Positions 32,859 to 42,403 are shown, numbered from the stretch's first letter. The stretch: 64,000 nucleotides of DNA from an uncultured Clostridia bacterium (GCA_947626145.1 CANQRB010000001.1:372001-436000); one strand, 5' to 3'. The notes: a model not told the origin generated them from the sequence alone. Made by a program: numbers and translations.

Positions 32859-33905
32859 TTGAATATAGTTGTACTTTGCGGAGGTCTGAGCCCCGAGCGT
32901 AACGTTTCCCTCACCACGGGAGCAAAGGTTCAGAACGCCCTCGTAGAACGCGGCCACCACGCCATAATGGCCGACCTTTTCATGGGTATGGAGCTGGATC
33001 GCACACCGGAGGAGGCCTTCGCCATGGCCACCGAGCCGGCCGAAGTGGCGGCCATAGCCGAGGCCGTTCCCGACCTTGAGGCAGTAAAACAGAGCCGCAA
33101 GGGGGGAACCGGCCTTTTCGGTGAAAATATAATAAAGCTCTGCCGCTATGCGGATGTGGTGTTTATGGCCCTTCACGGCGGCGACGGCGAAAACGGCCGT
33201 ATACAGGCTGCCTTTGACATCATGGGCATACGCTACACCGGCAGCGGTTACCTTGGCAGCGCGGTGGCGATGAACAAAAGCATGACCAAGCAGGCCTTCC
33301 TAAGCGACGGAATTCTTACGCCGAAGGGACTGCGGCTGAAAAAGGGCTGCGACGCCGCCGGAATTTGCGACGCCGAGGGCCTGAGCCTGCCAATGGTTGT
33401 CAAGCCGTGCAGCGGCGGTTCCTCCATCGGCGTGTTCATAGTCAATACGGCGGATGAGTTCAGGAACGCCGTGGATGAGGCTTTCAAATACGAGGAGGAA
33501 ATCCTCGTTGAGGAGTACATAAAAGGCCGTGAGCTGACCTGCGGCATTCTGGGCGGCAGACCCCTGCCCCCCGTGGAGATCATACCCAAGGAGGGCTGGT
33601 ATGACTACAAAAACAAGTACCAGCCGGGCATGACCGTCGAATTGTGTCCCGCCCCCATAACTCCCGACGAGGAGGCCGCCATAAGGGATGCCACCCTCGC
33701 CGCTTTTAAGAGTTTGAGGTTGGAGGGCTATGCCCGCATGGACTTCATTCTCACCGAGGACGGACGGCCCTACTGTCTGGAGGCCAATACCCTGCCCGGA
33801 ATGACGCCTGTAAGCCTCATACCTCAGGAGGCGGCCGCCGTGGGAATGAGCTACGGCGAGCTGTGCGAGGAGATAATTTCGTTAGCTTTTAATAAGGGTG
33901 AATGA
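32859..33905 (+). CDS. ddl: D-alanine--D-alanine ligase
   Basis: Ddl makes the D-Ala-D-Ala dipeptide for peptidoglycan. The 348 residues show an N-terminal domain starting NIVVLCGGLSPER, then an ATP-grasp domain with VVKPCSGGSSIGV, EEYIKGRELTCG and the metal and catalytic segment MDFILTEDGRPYCLEANTLPGMTPVSL. The start is a TTG at 32859 with CGGAGG 8 bases upstream; the GTG at 32850 overlaps that site. It is followed by murF, which uses its product. Confidence 0.93.
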   Translation: MNIVVLCGGLSPERNVSLTTGAKVQNALVERGHHAIMADLFMGMELDRTPEEAFAMATEPAEVAAIAEAVPDLEAVKQSRKGGTGLFGENIIKLCRYADVVFMALHGGDGENGRIQAAFDIMGIRYTGSGYLGSAVAMNKSMTKQAFLSDGILTPKGLRLKKGCDAAGICDAEGLSLPMVVKPCSGGSSIGVFIVNTADEFRNAVDEAFKYEEEILVEEYIKGRELTCGILGGRPLPPVEIIPKEGWYDYKNKYQPGMTVELCPAPITPDEEAAIRDATLAAFKSLRLEGYARMDFILTEDGRPYCLEANTLPGMTPVSLIPQEAAAVGMSYGELCEEIISLAFNKGE

Positions 33906-33906
33906 T

Positions 33907-35259
33907 ATGGCAACAAAATTTACTGTACGACAGGCCCTTGAGGCCGTGAACGGAAAATACTGTGGGCCGGAGGAGGCCCTCGACAAAAATGTTATTTCGG
34001 TGACGACCGACAGCCGCCAGGCCGGTGAGGGCTGTCTTTTTGCCGCCATAAAGGGCGAACGCACCGACGGCCACAAATATATGGCCGCCGCCGCCGAAAA
34101 GGGCGCCGTCTGCTGCATATGCGAGGAAAAATCAGAAACGGACTGTCCGCAGATAATAGTGGAAAGCACCGTCCGGGCCCTTCAGCTGCTGGCGGCATGG
34201 TACCGCAAGAGCCTTAATGTCAAGGTCATTGGCATAACCGGCAGCGTGGGAAAGACCACCTGCAAAGAGGTTGTGGCTTCGGTGCTCGGTGTAAAGTACA
34301 AGGTTCACAAGACCAAGGGCAATTTCAACAACGAGCTTGGGCTGCCGCTGACGCTTTTGTCCATGGAGCCGGACACCGAGGCTGCGGTGATAGAAATGGG
34401 CATGAGCGCCTTCGGCGAAATGGAGCTGCTCAGCTCGATAGCGCGGCCCGATATGTGCGTCATAACCAACATAGGCTATTCGCATATGGAAATACTCGGC
34501 TCACAGGAGGGCATTTTCAAGGCGAAATGCGAGATATTCAAGTATATGGAGCCCGACGCGCCGGCCTTTCTAAACGGCGACGACCCCTTCCTGCAGCGAG
34601 TTGACAGGAAAAATCTGAAGTTTTTCGGCTTCAGTGACGGTAACGACCCCCATGTAAAAAAATTCACTGACAAAGGCTTTGAGGGGACGGAGGGCGTTAT
34701 CGAGGCCAACGGCGAGGAGCTTAAATTCAAGGTAACCATCCCCGGCCGCCATGTTCTCTATGCCGTCCTTGCCGCCGTGGGCGTCGGCTTGGAGCTGGGC
34801 CTCACCCGTGACGAGATACTCCGCGGCGTGGCCGCCGCCGGTACCATCAGCGGACGTGTAAACCTCATAAAAAAAGGCGGCCTGACCGTGATAGACGACT
34901 GCTATAACGCCGCTCCGGCAAGCATGATGGCGGGTTTGGAGCTGCTCAGCCGGGCAGAGGGCGATACAGTGGCGATCCTGGGCGACATGGGCGAGCTTGG
35001 GCCGGAGGCGCCTGAGCTACACGCGAGGGTCGGCGTCTGCGCAGCGGAGAAAAAAATCGGTTTACTGGTCGCCGTTGGTGAACTGTCAGAGCATATGTAC
35101 AACGCCTGCGTGAAGGCCGGGGGACGCGCGCTCTACTTCCGTACCAAGGAGGAATTATTGGATAAATTAACGAAATTACTGCCGAAAAACGGCGCCGTGT
35201 TGGTAAAAGCGTCCCATTTTATGGAATTTAATTTAATTGTCGAAAAATGCATAGAATAG
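33907..35259 (+). CDS. murF: UDP-MurNAc-tripeptide--D-Ala-D-Ala ligase
   Basis: MurF adds D-Ala-D-Ala to the UDP-MurNAc tripeptide, the last cytoplasmic step of precursor synthesis. The 450 residues show the MurF N-terminal domain (SVTTDSRQAGEGCLFAAIKG), the ATP loop GITGSVGKTTCKE, the NNELGLP segment, and the C-terminal phrases VIDDCYNAAPASM and LGDMGELG. The ATG lies 1 base after the ddl stop with TAAGGG upstream. Together ddl and murF form a small precursor operon. Confidence 0.95.
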   Translation: MATKFTVRQALEAVNGKYCGPEEALDKNVISVTTDSRQAGEGCLFAAIKGERTDGHKYMAAAAEKGAVCCICEEKSETDCPQIIVESTVRALQLLAAWYRKSLNVKVIGITGSVGKTTCKEVVASVLGVKYKVHKTKGNFNNELGLPLTLLSMEPDTEAAVIEMGMSAFGEMELLSSIARPDMCVITNIGYSHMEILGSQEGIFKAKCEIFKYMEPDAPAFLNGDDPFLQRVDRKNLKFFGFSDGNDPHVKKFTDKGFEGTEGVIEANGEELKFKVTIPGRHVLYAVLAAVGVGLELGLTRDEILRGVAAAGTISGRVNLIKKGGLTVIDDCYNAAPASMMAGLELLSRAEGDTVAILGDMGELGPEAPELHARVGVCAAEKKIGLLVAVGELSEHMYNACVKAGGRALYFRTKEELLDKLTKLLPKNGAVLVKASHFMEFNLIVEKCIE

Positions 35260-35285
35260 TCATAAACTATTCATACAATATTTAC

Positions 35286-35330
35286 AAGTCAAAGGATTTT
35301 TTTTACGAAAATCCCTTGACTTTTTTTTTT
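35286..35330 (+). terminator. murF terminator
   Basis: AAGTCAAAGGATTTT and AAAATCCCTTGACTT form a stem with one mismatch, followed by ten T residues. The end of the right arm also serves as the -35 box of the next promoter. Confidence 0.9.
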
Positions 35331-35344
35331 CATTATAATATAAT
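35316..35344 (+). promoter_or_regulatory. Promoter of the HTH gene, overlapping the murF terminator
   Basis: TTGACT (35316-35321) and TATAAT (35339-35344) are separated by 17 bases. The -35 box is part of the 3' arm of the murF terminator, and the T-run forms the spacer. Confidence 0.8.
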
Positions 35345-35390
35345 TTGAGTGAAGGTTAAATAGTATACTTAATAAAGAGAGGTGCGAAAA

Positions 35391-35768
35391 ATGAACGCGG
35401 AGTATTTAACCAGCCTGATCGTGGACGAAGTGAGAAAGCAGTACCGCAGCGTAAGAAGATTTGCTATCCATCTCGGAATACCTCAGACCACCGTTGCCAG
35501 CGCCCTTAAAAACGGAGTTGGCGGGACGGCCTACACCACGGTTGTGCAAATGTGCAAGGAGCTGAACATCAAGCTCGTGAATTACGACACGCCTCTGCCC
35601 ATGGACGAAAAGGTAGTTTCTATGGTTGAGAATTACCACTCCCTGGACGAGAAGGGCCAGCACTGCATCGACACCGTGCTTAAGATGGAGTATGAACGCT
35701 GCAAGGCGGAAGGCACCATTCAGAGTATTTGTGACAAGAGGGCGGAGTTCGAAGGAGACCCCGCATGA
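35391..35768 (+). CDS. Small helix-turn-helix regulator
   Basis: The 125 residues begin with an HTH of the lambda-repressor-like type (VRRFAIHLGIPQTTVASALKNG and a following TVVQMCKELNIKLV). A helical C-terminal region follows (LDEKGQHCIDTVLKMEYERC), likely for dimerisation. The ATG at 35391 has GAGAGGTG 7 bases upstream. It is a single gene with its own promoter and terminator. The target is unknown; self-control is possible given the A/T-rich promoter. Confidence 0.75.
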   Translation: MNAEYLTSLIVDEVRKQYRSVRRFAIHLGIPQTTVASALKNGVGGTAYTTVVQMCKELNIKLVNYDTPLPMDEKVVSMVENYHSLDEKGQHCIDTVLKMEYERCKAEGTIQSICDKRAEFEGDPA

Positions 35769-36067
35769 CGGAAGTCCTTTGAGGAGAGGGCTTTCCGTCA
35801 GACATACGCATAGTCTACAGAGGGGGCGGTCATTGTGGCCGTCCCTTTCGTATTGACACAAATAAAAATCAAAGGGCCAAAATCAAGTCGAGAAGCCCAA
35901 TAAACACCGGTCGGGATTTCGACCGGAAAATAAATTGCACATTTTTATTTACAATTCATTAATAAAATTTGTTAGAATTTTTAATAGAAAAAATCCGCGC
36001 TATTTGTTATAATAATTGAGAACATAATTATACGGTTTGTTGAATTTGCGTGTGAGGTGCTATTGTA
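35769..36067 (+). other. Intergenic region with three hairpins
   Basis: No gene was found. A hairpin TGACGGAA/TTTCCGTCA (35765-35799) overlaps the end of the HTH gene. A likely terminator GGGGCGGTC/GGCCGTCCC-TTT is at 35823-35848. A small hairpin CCGGTCG/CGACCGG is at 35907-35926. A -10-like TTATAAT near 36007-36013 may start the NUDIX gene, but its -35 box is weak. Confidence 0.5.
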
Positions 36068-36616
36068 GTGGATTTTTCCGAAAAGACTATAAATACGGAC
36101 TATAAGTTTATCGGTGAAATTATAAAACTAAGAGTTGACACCGTGGAAACTCCCGGCGGCAACACCGTCACAAGGGAGCTTGTGGAGCATCCCGGCGGAG
36201 TGGCCGTCGTGGCGCTGACAGAAGATCATAAAATCATAATGGAGTGGCAGTACCGCCGCCCATTTGACAGAAACGTATACGAAATTCCCGCCGGCAAGCG
36301 GGACATCGGCGAGGATCCCCTTCACTGCGGCAAGCGTGAGCTGGAGGAAGAAACCGGTTATAAGGCCAAAAGCTTTACTTACCTTGGCAGCATGCTGCCC
36401 ACGCCCGGCTTTTGCAGCGAGGTGCTGCATATGTATGTGGCCACCGGCCTATACAAGGGTAAGGTAAAGCGTGATCAGGACGAGTATCTGGAGCTGGAGC
36501 AGGTTCCGCTGGAGTCCGTGGTTGAAAAAATTCTGAACGGGGACATCGTAGACGCAAAAACCTGCGTGGCGGTGCTCAAGGTCAACGAGCTGATACGCAG
36601 GGGCGTAATAAAATAA
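36068..36616 (+). CDS. NUDIX hydrolase (ADP-ribose pyrophosphatase type)
   Basis: The 182-residue protein has the NUDIX box from about residue 77: GKRDIGEDPLHCGKRELEEETG, with the metal-binding REL-EE core complete. The upstream beta-rich region with VEHPGGVAVVAL matches ADP-ribose pyrophosphatases, which hydrolyse ADP-ribose to AMP and ribose phosphate. The start is a GTG with GAGGTG 8 bases upstream. A hairpin follows at 36622-36650. Confidence 0.88.
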   Translation: MDFSEKTINTDYKFIGEIIKLRVDTVETPGGNTVTRELVEHPGGVAVVALTEDHKIIMEWQYRRPFDRNVYEIPAGKRDIGEDPLHCGKRELEEETGYKAKSFTYLGSMLPTPGFCSEVLHMYVATGLYKGKVKRDQDEYLELEQVPLESVVEKILNGDIVDAKTCVAVLKVNELIRRGVIK

Positions 36617-36621
36617 ACACT

Positions 36622-36653
36622 AACGCCGAAGGCCGCTATCCTTCGGCGTTTAG
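36622..36653 (+). terminator. Hairpin after the NUDIX gene
   Basis: AACGCCGAAGG and CCTTCGGCGTT form an 11-bp perfect stem, followed by a short TTTAG. It lies just before mtaB, so some read-through into mtaB is likely. Confidence 0.65.
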
Positions 36654-36670
36654 CATAACGGGGTGTAATT

Positions 36671-37963
36671 ATGAAGGCTGCGTTCGCGGCCCTTGGCTGC
36701 AAGGTAAATCAATATGAGGCCGACGCCTATTCCGCCATTTTCAGAGAGAAGGGCGCGGAAATAGGCAGCTTTGACGAGCCCTGCGACGTATATGTGGTCA
36801 ACACCTGCTCCGTCACAAATCTGGGCGACCGCAAGAGCCGCCAAATGCTCCGCCGGGCCAAACGGCTCAACCCGTCGGCTCTGGTAATCGCCACCGGCTG
36901 CTACGCACAGACCGCCCGCGCTGAGGTGGAGGCCATGGACGAGGTGGACCTTGTCATCGGCACTGCCCTCCGCCACAGGCTCTACGAGCTGACTGAGGCG
37001 GCCCTTCGGGGCGAAAAGCCGGACACCGAGGTTGACATAATGAAGGAGCGGGAGTTTGAGGAGCTGGAAACCCAGGGCAGCAGTGAGCGGAGCCGAGCCT
37101 ATATCAAGGTGCAGGACGGCTGTGACAACTTTTGCTCCTACTGCATAATCCCCTATGCCAGAGGGCCTGTCCGCTCCCGCAAAATGAAAAACATACTCGC
37201 CGAGGCGGAGCGTCTGGCGGGATTGGGCTATCGGGAGGTCGTGCTGACCGGCATACATGTGGCCTCCTACGGAAAGGAACTCAGGGACGGAATGGGTCTT
37301 ATCGACGTTATCGAGGGCGTGGCCGGTGTGGGCGGCATCGAGCGCATCCGCATAAGCAGCATTGACCCACGTGCCTTTACCGACGACTTCATCCGGCGGG
37401 CCGCCGCCTGCCCCAAGCTCTGCCGGCACTTCCACATTTCACTCCAGAGCGGCAGCGCCACGGTACTGAAGCGCATGAACCGCAAATATACTCCGGAGCA
37501 ATACCTTGAAACTCTTGGGCGCATACGCCGGGCCATGCCCGACTGTTCGGTCACAACGGACATGATATGCGGCTTTCCGGAAGAAACAGAGGAGGAATTT
37601 GCCCGGTCCATGAATTTTGCCCGAGAGGCGGCCTTTGCCCGCATCCATGTGTTTCCCTATTCCGAGCGGCGCGGCACCGTGGCATCGGGTATGCCGCAGG
37701 TTCCCCATCAAGTCAGGGAGGCCAGAGCCGCGCAGCTCGGCCGTGTGGGCGAGGAACTGCGGGAAAAGTTCGAGCGGAGCTGTATCGGAAAAACCGTAAC
37801 CGTACTGTTTGAACAGACCAGAAACGGAATGGCCGAGGGCTTCAGCAAGAACTACATTCGGGTGTACGTTCCCTCGGATATTGACCTCACCGACAGGATA
37901 CTGCCGGTAAAAATAACCGACTTTCGCGACGGAAAGTCAATCGGAGAAATAATTGAAAAATAA
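36671..37963 (+). CDS. mtaB: tRNA t6A37 methylthiotransferase MtaB
   Basis: MtaB adds a methylthio group to t6A37 of tRNAs, giving ms2t6A. The 430 residues have three domains. The N-terminal UPF0004 domain carries Cys10, Cys46 and Cys77 for one iron-sulfur cluster. The radical SAM domain carries Cys151, Cys155 and Cys158 (CDNFCSYC) for the second cluster. A C-terminal TRAM region follows. The phrase LGCKVNQYE is the MtaB form of the motif (MiaB has a longer N-terminus). A GTG-free ATG start with GGGGTGTAATT is used. Confidence 0.93.
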   Translation: MKAAFAALGCKVNQYEADAYSAIFREKGAEIGSFDEPCDVYVVNTCSVTNLGDRKSRQMLRRAKRLNPSALVIATGCYAQTARAEVEAMDEVDLVIGTALRHRLYELTEAALRGEKPDTEVDIMKEREFEELETQGSSERSRAYIKVQDGCDNFCSYCIIPYARGPVRSRKMKNILAEAERLAGLGYREVVLTGIHVASYGKELRDGMGLIDVIEGVAGVGGIERIRISSIDPRAFTDDFIRRAAACPKLCRHFHISLQSGSATVLKRMNRKYTPEQYLETLGRIRRAMPDCSVTTDMICGFPEETEEEFARSMNFAREAAFARIHVFPYSERRGTVASGMPQVPHQVREARAAQLGRVGEELREKFERSCIGKTVTVLFEQTRNGMAEGFSKNYIRVYVPSDIDLTDRILPVKITDFRDGKSIGEIIEK

Positions 37964-38015
37964 CAAAGGCCCCTCGGCGCGCCGAAACAATCCGGCACGC
38001 TTCAAGGGGCCTTTG
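37964..38015. terminator. Bidirectional terminator between mtaB and the VOC gene
   Basis: CAAAGGCCCCT (37964-37974) and AGGGGCCTTTG (38005-38015) pair around a second small GC hairpin. It lies between convergent genes. Confidence 0.75.
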
Positions 38016-38028
38016 GGATTTCGCTATA

Positions 38029-38415
38029 CTATACCAACGGCACCGGCCTGTCGATGAGGTGCATTACGTTTCCGTCAATGTCACGGAAGAAAAAGGTTGA
38101 AATTCCCTTGTCGCTGGTGGCGGCATCGTGAATTACCTCCACTCCCTCGCTCTTGAGCTGCTCGACGGTGGCGGCAAAATCCGTAGTGGCAAAGGCCACG
38201 TGGCGCACGCCGGCCAGCTTTTCCTCGGGCTTGCCCTGAGACGGGTGGGTCGCCGGAATAAACTCGATCATGCTCTTGTCGGGGAAGGCCAGAAAATAGG
38301 TGCCCTTTCCGTTGTCGTAAACGCACTCCAGCTCAAAGACCCGCTTGTACCAGTCGGAAAGCCGTTTTGTGTCCTCGCTGATTATCGCGAGATGTTCAAT
38401 GCCCTTCAGTTTCAT
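38029..38415 (-). CDS. VOC family (glyoxalase/bleomycin-resistance fold) protein
   Basis: The 128 residues are two beta-alpha-beta-beta-beta modules. His8 in GIEHLAI and the Glu in MIEFIP fit metal ligands, and RHVAFAT and GNVMHLID mark the second module. The substrate is unknown. Short VOC proteins include glyoxalase I-like and methylmalonyl-CoA epimerase-like enzymes, and no feature here decides. AGGAGAGAGAAAA precedes the ATG. It follows the ROK gene in the same direction. Confidence 0.8.
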   Translation of the reverse strand: MKLKGIEHLAIISEDTKRLSDWYKRVFELECVYDNGKGTYFLAFPDKSMIEFIPATHPSQGKPEEKLAGVRHVAFATTDFAATVEQLKSEGVEVIHDAATSDKGISTFFFRDIDGNVMHLIDRPVPLV

Positions 38416-38431
38416 TTTTCTCTCTCCTTTT

Positions 38432-39352
38432 TTAATTTATTTTGTGCAAAAACGCCGCGCCCACAATTCCGGCGTCGTTACCCAGCCGGGCGGCGGAGAT
38501 CTCCGTCTGCCGCACGCCGGGGACGCCGCTTGTATAGGCGTTTTCGCTGACAAACCTGCGTATGGGAGCGACGAGGGTCTCCCCTTCCCTGCTGATCGCC
38601 CCGCCGATGACCAGCCTGTCCGGCTGGAATATATTCACAAGGTTATTCACCCCAAGGGCCACGTTTCTTATCCAGTTGTCCCTGACCTCCACGGCCTCGG
38701 GGATTCCAGCGGCCGCCCCCTCAAAGGGCGTCCGTCCGTCTATTTTCTCTTGAGAGGCGAACCACCCGCCGCGCTCCTCCGCGTCCCTTATCAGCCCCGT
38801 CACGCTGGCGTAGGCCTCCCAGCAGCCCTCACGTCCGCAGCCGCAGCGCCGTCCGCCGGGAAAAAGCGTGGTATGTCCGAGCTCGCCCGCTCCGCCGTTG
38901 ACGCCACGAAGCAGCCTGTTGTCAATAATTATCCCTCCGCCGACGCCGGTACCCAAGGTCACGAAAACGAAGCCGCCGCAGCTGTCGCCGGAGGCGAAGT
39001 ACTCCCCCACGGCAGCACAGTTGGCGTCATTGTCAACGTCTATGCGAGCGTCGATACGTTCCATAAAATATTCCCGTACCGCGGTATTGTCATACGCAAT
39101 ATTTGGGCTGTAAATTACCGTGCCCCGTTTGTTGTCACAAAGTCCGCTGCTGCCTATGCCCACGGCGGATATATCATCACGGGAAATCATGCCCCTGTCC
39201 AACGCGTGGGTCATGGCCACGTACATCAGTCTGACCATTTCCGTTCCGCTCCCGGGGCGGCTGTCCACGCTGCCGCGGGAAATTATATTTCCCTTTTCAT
39301 CGACGACACCGGCTTTTATCGCCGTGCCTCCGACGTCTATACCCACATACAT
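38432..39352 (-). CDS. ROK family sugar kinase (glucokinase-like)
   Basis: The 306-residue protein begins with the phosphate loop GIDVGGTAIKAGVV. It contains the DNDANCAAVGE segment, the VTLGTGVGGGIIID adenosine-binding loop and the ROK zinc motif CGCGREGCWE. No DNA-binding domain is fused to it, so it is a kinase, most likely for glucose or another hexose. The ATG at 39352 has GAGGTG 6 bases upstream, while the GTG at 39361 overlaps that site. Confidence 0.88.
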   Translation of the reverse strand: MYVGIDVGGTAIKAGVVDEKGNIISRGSVDSRPGSGTEMVRLMYVAMTHALDRGMISRDDISAVGIGSSGLCDNKRGTVIYSPNIAYDNTAVREYFMERIDARIDVDNDANCAAVGEYFASGDSCGGFVFVTLGTGVGGGIIIDNRLLRGVNGGAGELGHTTLFPGGRRCGCGREGCWEAYASVTGLIRDAEERGGWFASQEKIDGRTPFEGAAAGIPEAVEVRDNWIRNVALGVNNLVNIFQPDRLVIGGAISREGETLVAPIRRFVSENAYTSGVPGVRQTEISAARLGNDAGIVGAAFLHKIN

Positions 39353-39454
39353 CCGCCTCACCTCTTTTTTATATTATACACCGTTTTCCCGCCGCTGTCA
39401 ATTCCTTCCTCACCGTTGGCCGGAAAAAATTTTTATAAAATTTGAAAAAAACTC

Positions 39455-39483
39455 TTGCATTTATTCACAAAATGTGGTAAGAT
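39455..39483 (+). promoter_or_regulatory. Promoter of secG-rnr-smpB
   Basis: TTGCAT (39455-39460) and TAAGAT (39478-39483) are separated by 17 bases. They lie about 43 bases before the secG start. Confidence 0.7.
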
Positions 39484-39525
39484 AACAAAGTATGATATAC
39501 GATACTGATACGGAGGTGCGATAAA

Positions 39526-39762
39526 ATGACTCTGGCCGCCACACTTGTTTACCTTGTGATCGCGTTGGTGCTCACGGTCGTTGTTTTGCTTCAGGAGGGC
39601 AAGGATCCCAGAGATTCCGCTATCATGGGCGGCAGCTCGGATACCTTCTTCGGCAAGAACAAGGCCCACACAATGGAAGGCTTCATGGAAAAGCTCACAA
39701 GCATATTTGCTGTTCTGTTTTTCGTTCTTTCCATTGTCCTTTCCCTTAACATTTTTAAGTAA
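39526..39762 (+). CDS. secG: Preprotein translocase subunit SecG
   Basis: SecG is the small auxiliary subunit of the SecYEG channel. The 78 residues have two hydrophobic helices (about 4-24 and 57-76) joined by a loop with VVLLQEGKDPRDSAIMGGSSDTFFG (in parts), the typical SecG loop. GGAGGTGCGATAAA precedes the ATG. The secG-rnr-smpB-ssrA order is common in Firmicutes. Confidence 0.93.
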   Translation: MTLAATLVYLVIALVLTVVVLLQEGKDPRDSAIMGGSSDTFFGKNKAHTMEGFMEKLTSIFAVLFFVLSIVLSLNIFK

Positions 39763-39772
39763 GAAAGGTATT

Positions 39773-39799
39773 CAGGCACCTGAAGGGGTGCCTGTTTTT
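39773..39799 (+). terminator. Hairpin with T-run between secG and rnr
   Basis: CAGGCACC and GGTGCCTG form a hairpin followed by five T residues. It starts 10 bases after the secG stop and ends about 30 bases before rnr, so it probably acts as a partial attenuator within the operon. Confidence 0.7.
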
Positions 39800-39828
39800 A
39801 TGTTTAATTTGACGAAAAGGATGACAAT

Positions 39829-42024
39829 ATGACAAAAAAAGAAAAAATATATAAGTTCGTGTCCGCCCCGGATTACAAGCCCGTGGATCGGGAGGGTCTG
39901 GCTGCCGCCATGGCCATGCCCGAAAAAAGCCTGCCTCACTTCCATAAGGAGCTGACGGCCCTTCTGGATGAGGGTGAGCTTGTGGAGAGCCGCAAAACCG
40001 GCCGCATCCTCACAAGAGAAGCCGCCGGGCTTGAAGTCGGTGTGCTGCGGGTCAATCCCAAGGGCTTCGGCTTTGTTGCACGGGACGGCGGCGAGGATCT
40101 GTACGTCCGGGGAGAGGAATTTCACTCGGCGATGAACGGCGACCTCGTTCTCATCCGCCCGCTCAAAGCGGAAAAGGACGGGCGCTCCCGTTGGGCCGTG
40201 TACAAGGTCCTCCGCAGAGGAACCCATCGGGTGGTGGGCAGGCTCCGACTATACTCCGGACTGGGAATAGTGACTCCGGACAATGAACGGCTGCCGAAGG
40301 AAATTTTCGTCACCGACAACGGCAAGGCTCTTGACGGGCAGAAGGTGATCGTCAAAATCACTGACTATCCCGCAGACGGCGGACTTCACGGCGAAATAGA
40401 GGAGGTGCTCGGCTTCCCGGAGGACTTCGGCGTGGACGTGCTTTCCATAATCAGGGACTATGATTTTGAGGTGGAATTCCCAAAAAAAGCGCTTTCTCAG
40501 GCCGAGGCTATCCCCACGGAGCTTTCTCCCGAGGAGCTCACCGGACGGCTTGACCTGCGGGACAAGCCGATAATCACCATCGACGGCGACGATTCCAAGG
40601 ATCTTGACGACGCCGTATCGCTGGAGAAAACAGCAAACGGCTGGCGCCTTGGGGTTCACATCGCCGACGTCAGCGCGTATGTCCGTCCCGGCTCGCCTTT
40701 AGACAAGGAGGCACTCAAGCGCGGTACCAGTGTTTATATGGTGGATCGGGTCGTACCCATGCTGCCGCCCCGGCTCAGCAACGGTATCTGCTCCCTGAAC
40801 GAGGGCGAGGACAGGCTGACCCTTTCGGTGCTGATGGATATGGACGAAAACGGTGTTGTCAAAAGGAGCGAATTTCACAAGTCCGTCATTCGCTCCTCTC
40901 ACCGCATGACATATAACAACGTGGAAAAAATCTTCGAGGGCGAGTCAGAGCTGGAGGAGCGATACAGCGACATCGTCCCAATGCTGCGGGATATGCGTTC
41001 CCTGAGCCTGAAGCTGAAAAAGCGGGCCGCCGAGCGGGGCTATATCGAGCTGGCCATCCCCGAAGCCAAGGCAATTCTGGACGACGAGGGCCGGGCCGTG
41101 GGCATCGAGCTCCGCCGCTCAAACGAAGCCACCGAGCTGATCGAGCAATTTATGGTGGCGGCGAATATGGCCGTGGCAAAGTTCCTCTGCGAGAAAAATA
41201 TCCCCGCCGTTTTCCGTGTTCACGGTCTGCCAGACGAAAACAAGCTCCGCACCGTGCGCCAGCTGGTGAGCGGAATGGGCATAAATCCCAATCTCCCAAC
41301 GGCGGAAATTCTCAAAACCGCCGAGGGCTCCGAAGGCGAGGCCATTGTTTCTGCCCTGATTTTGCGGAGCATGGCAAAGGCGGTCTACTCCACCGAAAAT
41401 CTCGGACACTACGGCTTGGGGGCCGACTATTACTGTCACTTCACCTCCCCCATTCGCCGCTATCCGGACCTTGTGTGTCACCGGGCCCTCAAAGCTGCCA
41501 TCGAGGACGACGAGGCTGCGCTCCGCCTCCTGCGGCGTACCAATGCCGAGGCCGCCAAGCAGAGCAGCGACCGTGAAGCTGCCGCCGAGCACTGCGAGCG
41601 GGACGTACTGGACATGAAAAAGGCCGAATATATGGAGCAATTCGTGGGTCAGGACTTCCACGGAGTTATATCTTCGGTCACGAGCTTCGGCTTTTTTGTG
41701 GCCCTGCCTGACACGGTGGAGGGGCTGGTGAGCGTTACCTCTCTGGCCGACGACTACTATGTATACGACGAAAAGGCCCTCTGTCTGCGGGGCGAGCGCA
41801 CCCATCGGGAGTTCCGTCTGGGCGCGGCGGTGGACGTGACGCTGGTGGCCGCAAACCGGGAAAACCGAAAAATCGAATTTATCGTTAAGGGCCAGAAGGC
41901 CCGCAAGCCTGAAATAAAGGAGGCGACGCCCAATGGCGGAAAGCAAAAACGTAAAAATTCTGGCGCAAAACAAAAGCGCGTATCACGAGTTCTTCATCGA
42001 AGAAAAAATCGAGGCCGGCATTGA
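39829..42024 (+). CDS. rnr: Ribonuclease R
   Basis: RNase R is a processive 3'-to-5' exoribonuclease that degrades structured RNA and the non-stop mRNAs freed by trans-translation. The 731 residues comprise N-terminal cold-shock domains, the RNB catalytic domain with [16 protein letters not shown] (metal-binding aspartates) and the RYPDLVCHR segment, an S1 domain near 640-710 and a very basic C-terminal tail. The last 92 bases overlap smpB in another frame, so about 30 residues of the Lys/Arg-rich tail are dual-coded. AAGGATGACAAT precedes the ATG. Confidence 0.94.
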   Translation: MTKKEKIYKFVSAPDYKPVDREGLAAAMAMPEKSLPHFHKELTALLDEGELVESRKTGRILTREAAGLEVGVLRVNPKGFGFVARDGGEDLYVRGEEFHSAMNGDLVLIRPLKAEKDGRSRWAVYKVLRRGTHRVVGRLRLYSGLGIVTPDNERLPKEIFVTDNGKALDGQKVIVKITDYPADGGLHGEIEEVLGFPEDFGVDVLSIIRDYDFEVEFPKKALSQAEAIPTELSPEELTGRLDLRDKPIITIDGDDSKDLDDAVSLEKTANGWRLGVHIADVSAYVRPGSPLDKEALKRGTSVYMVDRVVPMLPPRLSNGICSLNEGEDRLTLSVLMDMDENGVVKRSEFHKSVIRSSHRMTYNNVEKIFEGESELEERYSDIVPMLRDMRSLSLKLKKRAAERGYIELAIPEAKAILDDEGRAVGIELRRSNEATELIEQFMVAANMAVAKFLCEKNIPAVFRVHGLPDENKLRTVRQLVSGMGINPNLPTAEILKTAEGSEGEAIVSALILRSMAKAVYSTENLGHYGLGADYYCHFTSPIRRYPDLVCHRALKAAIEDDEAALRLLRRTNAEAAKQSSDREAAAEHCERDVLDMKKAEYMEQFVGQDFHGVISSVTSFGFFVALPDTVEGLVSVTSLADDYYVYDEKALCLRGERTHREFRLGAAVDVTLVAANRENRKIEFIVKGQKARKPEIKEATPNGGKQKRKNSGAKQKRVSRVLHRRKNRGRH

Positions 42025-42403
42025 GCTCTTCGGCACCGAGGTGAAGTCCATCCGTCAGGGAAAGGTAAATCTCAAGGAGAGCTACTGCGAGATAGACGGC
42101 GGCCAGATGTTCATCCACGGAATGCACGTCTCCCCCTACGAACAGGGCAATATCTTCAACAAGGATCCCCTGCGCACCCGGCGGCTGCTGCTGCACAAGG
42201 GCGAGATAATGCGGCTTTTCGGCAAGGTAAAGCAAAAGGGCCTGACCCTTGTGCCGCTGGACGTGTACCTCAAGGGCTCGCTGGTTAAAATGACCGTGGC
42301 TCTCGCCCGGGGCAAAAAGCTATACGACAAGCGGGAGGACGCCGCCAAGCGTGACGCCAGGCGGGAGATGGATCGGGCCCTTCGGGAACGTCAGAAGCTG
42401 TAA
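41933..42403 (+). CDS. smpB: SsrA-binding protein SmpB
   Basis: SmpB binds tmRNA and brings it to stalled ribosomes. The 156 residues show the OB-fold landmarks [20 protein letters not shown] (split here), [21 protein letters not shown] and the basic C-terminal tail with [20 protein letters not shown] lies 9 bases before the ATG. The first 30 codons lie inside the end of rnr in a different frame. The partner RNA gene ssrA is 1.5 kb downstream. Confidence 0.95.
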   Translation: MAESKNVKILAQNKSAYHEFFIEEKIEAGIELFGTEVKSIRQGKVNLKESYCEIDGGQMFIHGMHVSPYEQGNIFNKDPLRTRRLLLHKGEIMRLFGKVKQKGLTLVPLDVYLKGSLVKMTVALARGKKLYDKREDAAKRDARREMDRALRERQKL

